Assembly: GCA_032353305.1 (NCBI GenBank)
Contig: JAUCNG010367594.1
Location: forward strand, 1-11,724
Source: Cephalothrix spiralis
Lineage: Eukaryota; Nemertea; Palaeonemertea; Archinemertea; Cephalotrichidae
Direction: 5' to 3'
DNA length: 11,724 nt
Below are positions 10,001 to 11,724 of this stretch, in pieces. Within the stretch, counting starts at the first letter, position 1, and every line of letters begins with the position of its first letter. Under the pieces are notes generated by a model that worked only from the letters and a program-made list of their open reading frames with translations, did no database searches and was not told where the DNA came from. The position numbers were made by a program, and so were the translations under genes.

Positions 10001-10175
10001 TAAACATTAACAATGGGGAAGGGAACCAGAGTAGGGTTTCGTTTCTCTCCGAGATGTTTTTTAAAGTTTCATAAAATTAATCAATTTTAAAATCTTTTGT
10101 TTCTCTCTTTCAGCCTACACTGTGGTAGAAGATAGACATTATGATTCTGAGGAAGAATTTGAATTGTTAGGATGA
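3954..10175 (+). CDS. ATG4: ATG4 autophagy cysteine protease, 5'-incomplete, eight exons
   Basis: Joined exons: 3954-4052, 4391-4489, 4972-5044, 5887-5966, 6576-6799, 7530-7733, 9118-9280, 10114-10175 (stop TGA 10173-10175). All introns are GT-AG and all phases agree, giving 333 complete residues. ATG4 (family C54) is a cytosolic protease that trims the C-terminus of ATG8/LC3 to expose glycine for lipidation, and later delipidates it. Numbering from the first complete codon, visible hallmarks are catalytic Cys12 ([11 protein letters not shown]), Trp79 in [33 protein letters not shown], and the catalytic pair Asp225/His227 in [19 protein letters not shown] follows, and the C-terminal EEEFELLG resembles the LC3-interacting motif of vertebrate ATG4B. 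The human protein is about 393 residues with its Cys at 74, so roughly 60 N-terminal residues are missing. I found no upstream exon in 1-3953. The frame is intact, so this looks functional. It resembles ATG4A/B more than ATG4C/D, but the paralogue cannot be fixed without the N-terminus. Confidence 0.96.
4053..4390 (+). other. ATG4 intron a-b
   Basis: AT-rich intron between a strong gtaagc donor and a taatttttag acceptor. I see no gene, repeat or RNA in it. Confidence 0.8.
4391..4489 (+). CDS. ATG4: ATG4 exon b
   Basis: The acceptor is taatttttag and the donor gtaagc. It encodes [17 protein letters not shown] then [16 protein letters not shown]. This matches the ATG4 segment between HLGR and the SIHQI helix. 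It enters at phase 1 and leaves at phase 1. Confidence 0.95.
4490..4971 (+). other. ATG4 intron b-c
   Basis: Intron with donor gtaagc and acceptor ttgctttaaag. I see no gene or convincing repeat. Confidence 0.8.
4972..5044 (+). CDS. ATG4: ATG4 exon c (GQWFGPN block)
   Basis: The acceptor is ttgctttaaag and the donor gtaagt. It encodes [18 protein letters not shown] then TIAQVV and two bases of a lysine codon. The Trp in GQWFGPN corresponds to human ATG4B Trp142, next to the active site. Confidence 0.95.
5218..5790 (+). repeat. TTTACG minisatellite with a 30-bp period, two blocks
   Basis: TTTACG occurs 17 times between 5220 and 5776. The best units read TTTACGGATTACG, then a short A/T spacer (ctatagattt), then rGGCC and pyrimidines, then TTTACG again. 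Exact 30-base spacing is seen at 5250/5280 and 5721/5751. Between them, units are shorter and degenerate (for example TTTACGTGAGAGA). The two well-preserved ends bracket about 400 bases of diverged units. The array fills most of the intron between exons c and d. Because 30 is divisible by three, the array stays open in one frame with a 10-residue period; I regard that frame as non-coding. Confidence 0.85.
5887..5966 (+). CDS. ATG4: ATG4 exon d
   Basis: The acceptor is tttttttacag and the donor gtaagt. It encodes [20 protein letters not shown] then TVIIDDV, matching the ATG4 segment KKLAVFD...VHIAMDNTVV. The upstream intron carries the TTTACG minisatellite. Confidence 0.95.
6180..6512 (+). repeat. 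TCCTAAAATC-rich dispersed repeat, copy 1
   Basis: It starts aatgaccattcctcc, followed by a run of tctcctaaaa units. Then comes the phrase tctcgcctcacttcgctcgg (6307-6326) and an AT-rich part ending cataaattgctagaaa (6491-6506). Copy 2 in a later intron has the same blocks in the same order and orientation. No coding capacity is seen. It is probably a non-autonomous mobile element. Confidence 0.75.
6576..6799 (+). CDS. ATG4: ATG4 exon e (variable loop and WRPL strand)
   Basis: The acceptor is tatattgcag. The exon begins [13 protein letters not shown], runs through a hydrophilic loop of about 45 residues that is poorly conserved in the family, and ends [18 protein letters not shown] then TVYTESLK. 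The donor gtttgt is weak. If the intron is retained the frame runs on to a stop at about 6925. Confidence 0.93.
6800..7529 (+). other. ATG4 intron e-f
   Basis: The donor is the weak gtttgt; the acceptor is tactttcag. The first 126 bases stay open in frame with exon e and stop near 6925. A pair of CCCGGGA-containing segments near 7422 and 7477 are partly inverted copies (gaaaacccggga and tccccgggatttc). No gene is seen. Confidence 0.7.
7530..7733 (+). CDS. ATG4: ATG4 exon f (catalytic Asp/His)
   Basis: The acceptor is tactttcag and the donor gtaagg; both ends are phase 0. It encodes [40 protein letters not shown], a short variable loop, and [14 protein letters not shown]. The Asp and His of DPH complete the C54 catalytic triad. 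The His corresponds to human ATG4B His280. Confidence 0.96.
7753..7922 (+). mobile_element. MITE-like element with TIRs and TTA target duplication
   Basis: The ends are inverted repeats: ccagggttgcaactca (7753-7768) against the complement of 7907-7922, ccagggtggctactca, matching at 14 of 16. TTA flanks both sides (7750-7752 and 7923-7925). At 170 bases it cannot encode a transposase. The interior repeats cctggaaaagtc, aatcaggga and similar phrases shared with copies A and B in the first intron. Three-base TWA duplications are typical of PIF/Harbinger elements, so a non-autonomous member is the best guess; the superfamily is inferred. Confidence 0.7.
7926..9117 (+). other. Rest of ATG4 intron f-g, nothing recognised
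   Basis: About 1.2 kb of AT-rich intron up to the ctttcag acceptor. An open frame at 8511-8732 has no family features and lies in low-complexity DNA. No RNA gene or tandem repeat is visible. Confidence 0.65.
9118..9280 (+). CDS. ATG4: ATG4 exon g
   Basis: The acceptor is ctttcag and the donor gtaaaa. It encodes [20 protein letters not shown] then a segment with [18 protein letters not shown] and PMFEL are conserved family blocks. The exon leaves one base (G) of an alanine codon. Confidence 0.94.
9581..9960 (+). repeat. TCCTAAAATC-rich dispersed repeat, copy 2
   Basis: It opens caatatgaccattcctcc and runs of tctcctaaaa follow. The core phrase tctcacctcgcttcgctcgg is at 9701-9720, and cataaattgctagaaa is at 9860-9875. 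It then has further tctcctaaaat units that copy 1 lacks, so it is the more complete copy. Same strand as copy 1 and ATG4, in the intron between exons g and h. Confidence 0.75.
10114..10175 (+). CDS. ATG4: ATG4 terminal exon with C-terminal LIR motif
   Basis: The acceptor is tctctttcag. Twenty codons end in [10 protein letters not shown] and TGA. Acidic residues ahead of F-x-x-L fit an LC3-interacting region, matching the position of FEIL near the end of human ATG4B. Whether it binds ATG8 is inferred. Confidence 0.93.
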
Positions 10176-10345
10176 CCGCACACTGTGTTCCTAGTCGATG
10201 TATTTTAAATTCAACGCGAGTGAATTTACACTCTTAAAATGCATATCTGCATGTCCGTGATATATAATAGTGATTTACTTTTTGACCAAAAGGTGGCTTA
10301 TTATTCCTCGTTAGAAAGGCTGCATTCGATTAGAAAATAAAACCG
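10176..10345 (+). other. ATG4 3' UTR (predicted)
   Basis: AT-rich DNA after the TGA stop, reaching the first AATAAA. The exact cleavage site cannot be read from the sequence. Confidence 0.55.
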
Positions 10346-10525
10346 AACTTTGACTTCAAGATTGAAACAGAAAATGTTGGATTCCAGAAAAATTATGATA
10401 TTTAGATATTTTAAATTTGAGGATAAATTCAATTTGATGTAAAAATCTTATTTAAAATCGCCATATTGTGATTTCATTAAACACATAAAGACTAATTGTC
10501 ATTACAAAATAACCGAATGCAGCCT
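10317..10525. mobile_element. Small inverted-repeat element overlapping the 3' UTR
   Basis: aggctgcattcgatta (10317-10332) is matched by the reverse complement of 10510-10525, aggctgcattcggtta, at 15 of 16 bases. The 209-base span is AT-rich and non-coding, as in a MITE. I see no target-site duplication, so mobility is inferred from the inverted ends only. Confidence 0.5.
10336..10341 (+). promoter_or_regulatory. Candidate ATG4 poly(A) signal AATAAA
   Basis: This is the first canonical AATAAA after the stop codon, about 160 bases downstream. It lies just inside the left inverted repeat of the small element described at 10317-10525. Confidence 0.55.
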
Positions 10526-10930
10526 GCCTTGTATGCGTGATTAATTTTTTAATTTAAAAAACAATATAATTTGTGCCATTAAAAAAAGTCACCAAAACGA
10601 TTAATTTGACACCAATTTATTTTTATCTAATCAAATATATATAAAAACAGTTCGCTTTTATAAAAAGCTTACAAATGTAGCATGACAAACAGTATGTAGT
10701 ACATGTACAGGTATAAAATACGAATAGTTATTCAAAGTAGCTAAGTCTATCTTCTATTCTCGATCTCATCTTTTAATCTTTACATCTACGTGCCATTCAT
10801 TTAAAGTTAGTTTTTTAATTCAATGAACCGTTTGATTTTAAACACATTTCTTTAAATGACGCGTTATACTATAACGTCGAGTCTATGGACCTCATTGGCC
10901 AATTCATATCGTATGAAATGTTGTAAGCCC
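10526..10930. other. Intergenic AT-rich DNA
   Basis: No gene is seen. A short perfect palindrome (cgttata-c-tataacg, 10862-10876) is the only structure noted. Confidence 0.6.
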
Positions 10931-10933
10931 AAT

Positions 10934-11245
10934 GGTCCTGGTTAGCACAGTTGGCAGATGCGCTGTTTTCTATTCACGACGTCACCTATTCTTACGGTCG
11001 TGGGTTCGATTCCCGCTTCGGCTAAATTTTTCTATAGATGGTCGACACCCAGTACTCCAAACTGGGTAGCAACGCGTTCGGCGAAAGTGATCGACACCGA
11101 AAATATCCTCTCCGGCTCTACGGTAAAAGAAGCTGGTTCGCTAGACCCTGAGAAAGCAGATTTAGAAATCATTCCGGGGTACCTCGAAATAAACGATTGG
11201 GTTAAAAAAGCTATCAATCAGTCCTGCTTTTTCAGATTTAGTTAA
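10934..11245 (+). mobile_element. tRNA-derived SINE
   Basis: The head has RNA polymerase III internal promoter boxes: an A box ttagcacagttgg (10942-10954) and a B box ggttcgattcc (11003-11013). A good T arm is present (gtggg/cccgc around ttcgatt). The acceptor stem does not pair, and the boxes are about 48 bases apart, so it is not a functional tRNA. A GC-richer body follows (about 11030-11220), with a hairpin cccagt/actggg (11048-11066) and two gatcgacacc-like phrases. That body is unlike the flanking AT-rich DNA. A tRNA-like head plus unrelated body is the SINE layout. The 3' end is approximate, and no clean target duplication was found. Confidence 0.7.
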
Positions 11246-11386
11246 ACTTTATCGATGGCATTTGGCCTATAGTAATTGGCCAGTGGTTGCAATTTTAAGC
11301 ATTTTCTTGCCAAATGTTTTTTTAATGTGTTCATTGACTTCTGGCTTAATCATCAGATTTATTTTCAATATCTTATTCTTGGTGTG

Positions 11387-11640
11387 TCGGGATCAGATTG
11401 ATGCAAAAATATTTGAAAAATTTATAATCCAGTGTAATTAAAATGTTCTCGCCTCCTGGCTGGGCTCGATATTTAATTATTTATTCATATAAATAATTAA
11501 TATTTTCATTTTTTTGGGCTTCGCGTGGACCCCAAAAATGGTCCTCTGGTAGGCCACTGACCCAAGACCACTGGCGGTCGTAGGGTTCACCATTCCCCGG
11601 CCCCTTGTGGCATTTCATATAAAGAGTAATCTGATCCCTG
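11387..11640. mobile_element. Possible MITE with GGGATCAGATT inverted ends
   Basis: gggatcagatt (11389-11399) is perfectly inverted at 11628-11638 (aatctgatccc), enclosing about 230 bases. The flanks ggtgtg and ggtgtt could be an imperfect duplication. The interior holds a 12-base-pair AT hairpin with a 4-base loop (11473-11500) and a GC-rich half. No coding potential is seen. Confidence 0.4.
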
Positions 11641-11724
11641 GGTGTTCCATAAAATAAAATGTACAATATTGTAGTTACTAAATTGTATCTCCAATAGGTA
11701 GTTAATGTGATAATGTGTAATGAT

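Noticed and set aside
3954-10175. ATG4 as a processed or dead pseudogene
   Set aside because: Introns are present, all splice phases agree, there are no internal stops and all catalytic residues are intact.
10934-11030. Functional tRNA gene
   Set aside because: The A and B boxes are present, but the acceptor stem does not pair and the spacing is too long for a normal tRNA without an intron. A SINE body follows.
10958-11245. Open frames on both strands over the SINE
   Set aside because: They are explained by the GC-rich SINE body, and neither resembles a protein family.
11481-11666. Minus-strand 61-codon frame at the right edge
   Set aside because: It overlaps the candidate MITE and its AT hairpin, and shows no conserved domain.

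Overview
This is animal nuclear DNA, most likely from an arthropod or another invertebrate. It is AT-rich, has GT-AG introns and is crowded with decayed transposable elements. It is not prokaryotic: no long intact bacterial-type genes, operons or ribosome binding sites are visible. The species cannot be named from the sequence alone.

The one clear host gene is ATG4, the autophagy cysteine protease (peptidase family C54). It lies on the + strand as eight exons between 3954 and 10175. The exons splice in frame with consistent phases and give 333 complete residues. These carry the catalytic Cys (GWGC), the Asp-His pair (DPH), the conserved GQWFGPN block and a C-terminal LC3-interacting motif (FELL). 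The first exon seen starts inside the conserved [13 protein letters not shown] block. About 60 N-terminal residues, the start codon and the promoter must therefore lie upstream of base 1, and the intron at the left edge is longer than 3.9 kb.

Layout. 1-3953 is ATG4 intron holding antisense retroelement and transposon debris. It contains a C2H2 zinc-finger open frame (181-618, - strand), a Ty3/gypsy integrase remnant (about 830-1355, - strand), a short CAGGGAA-rich repeat, a frameshifted piggyBac transposase (about 2499-3650, - strand) and a second CAGGGAA-rich repeat. 3954-10175 holds the ATG4 exons. Their introns contain an unusual 30-bp TTTACG minisatellite (5218-5790), two related copies of a TCCTAAAATC-rich dispersed repeat (about 6180-6512 and 9581-9960), and a compact 170-bp MITE-like element with terminal inverted repeats and a TTA duplication (7753-7922). 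10176-11724 is 3' UTR and downstream DNA with a small inverted-repeat element carrying the likely poly(A) signal, a tRNA-derived SINE, and another possible MITE at the right edge.

No new multi-gene system is visible. The points worth following are the ordered minisatellite, the small inverted-repeat elements inside a conserved autophagy gene, the zinc-finger frame beside the gypsy remnant, and the weak splice donor that could give a protease lacking its catalytic Asp/His.
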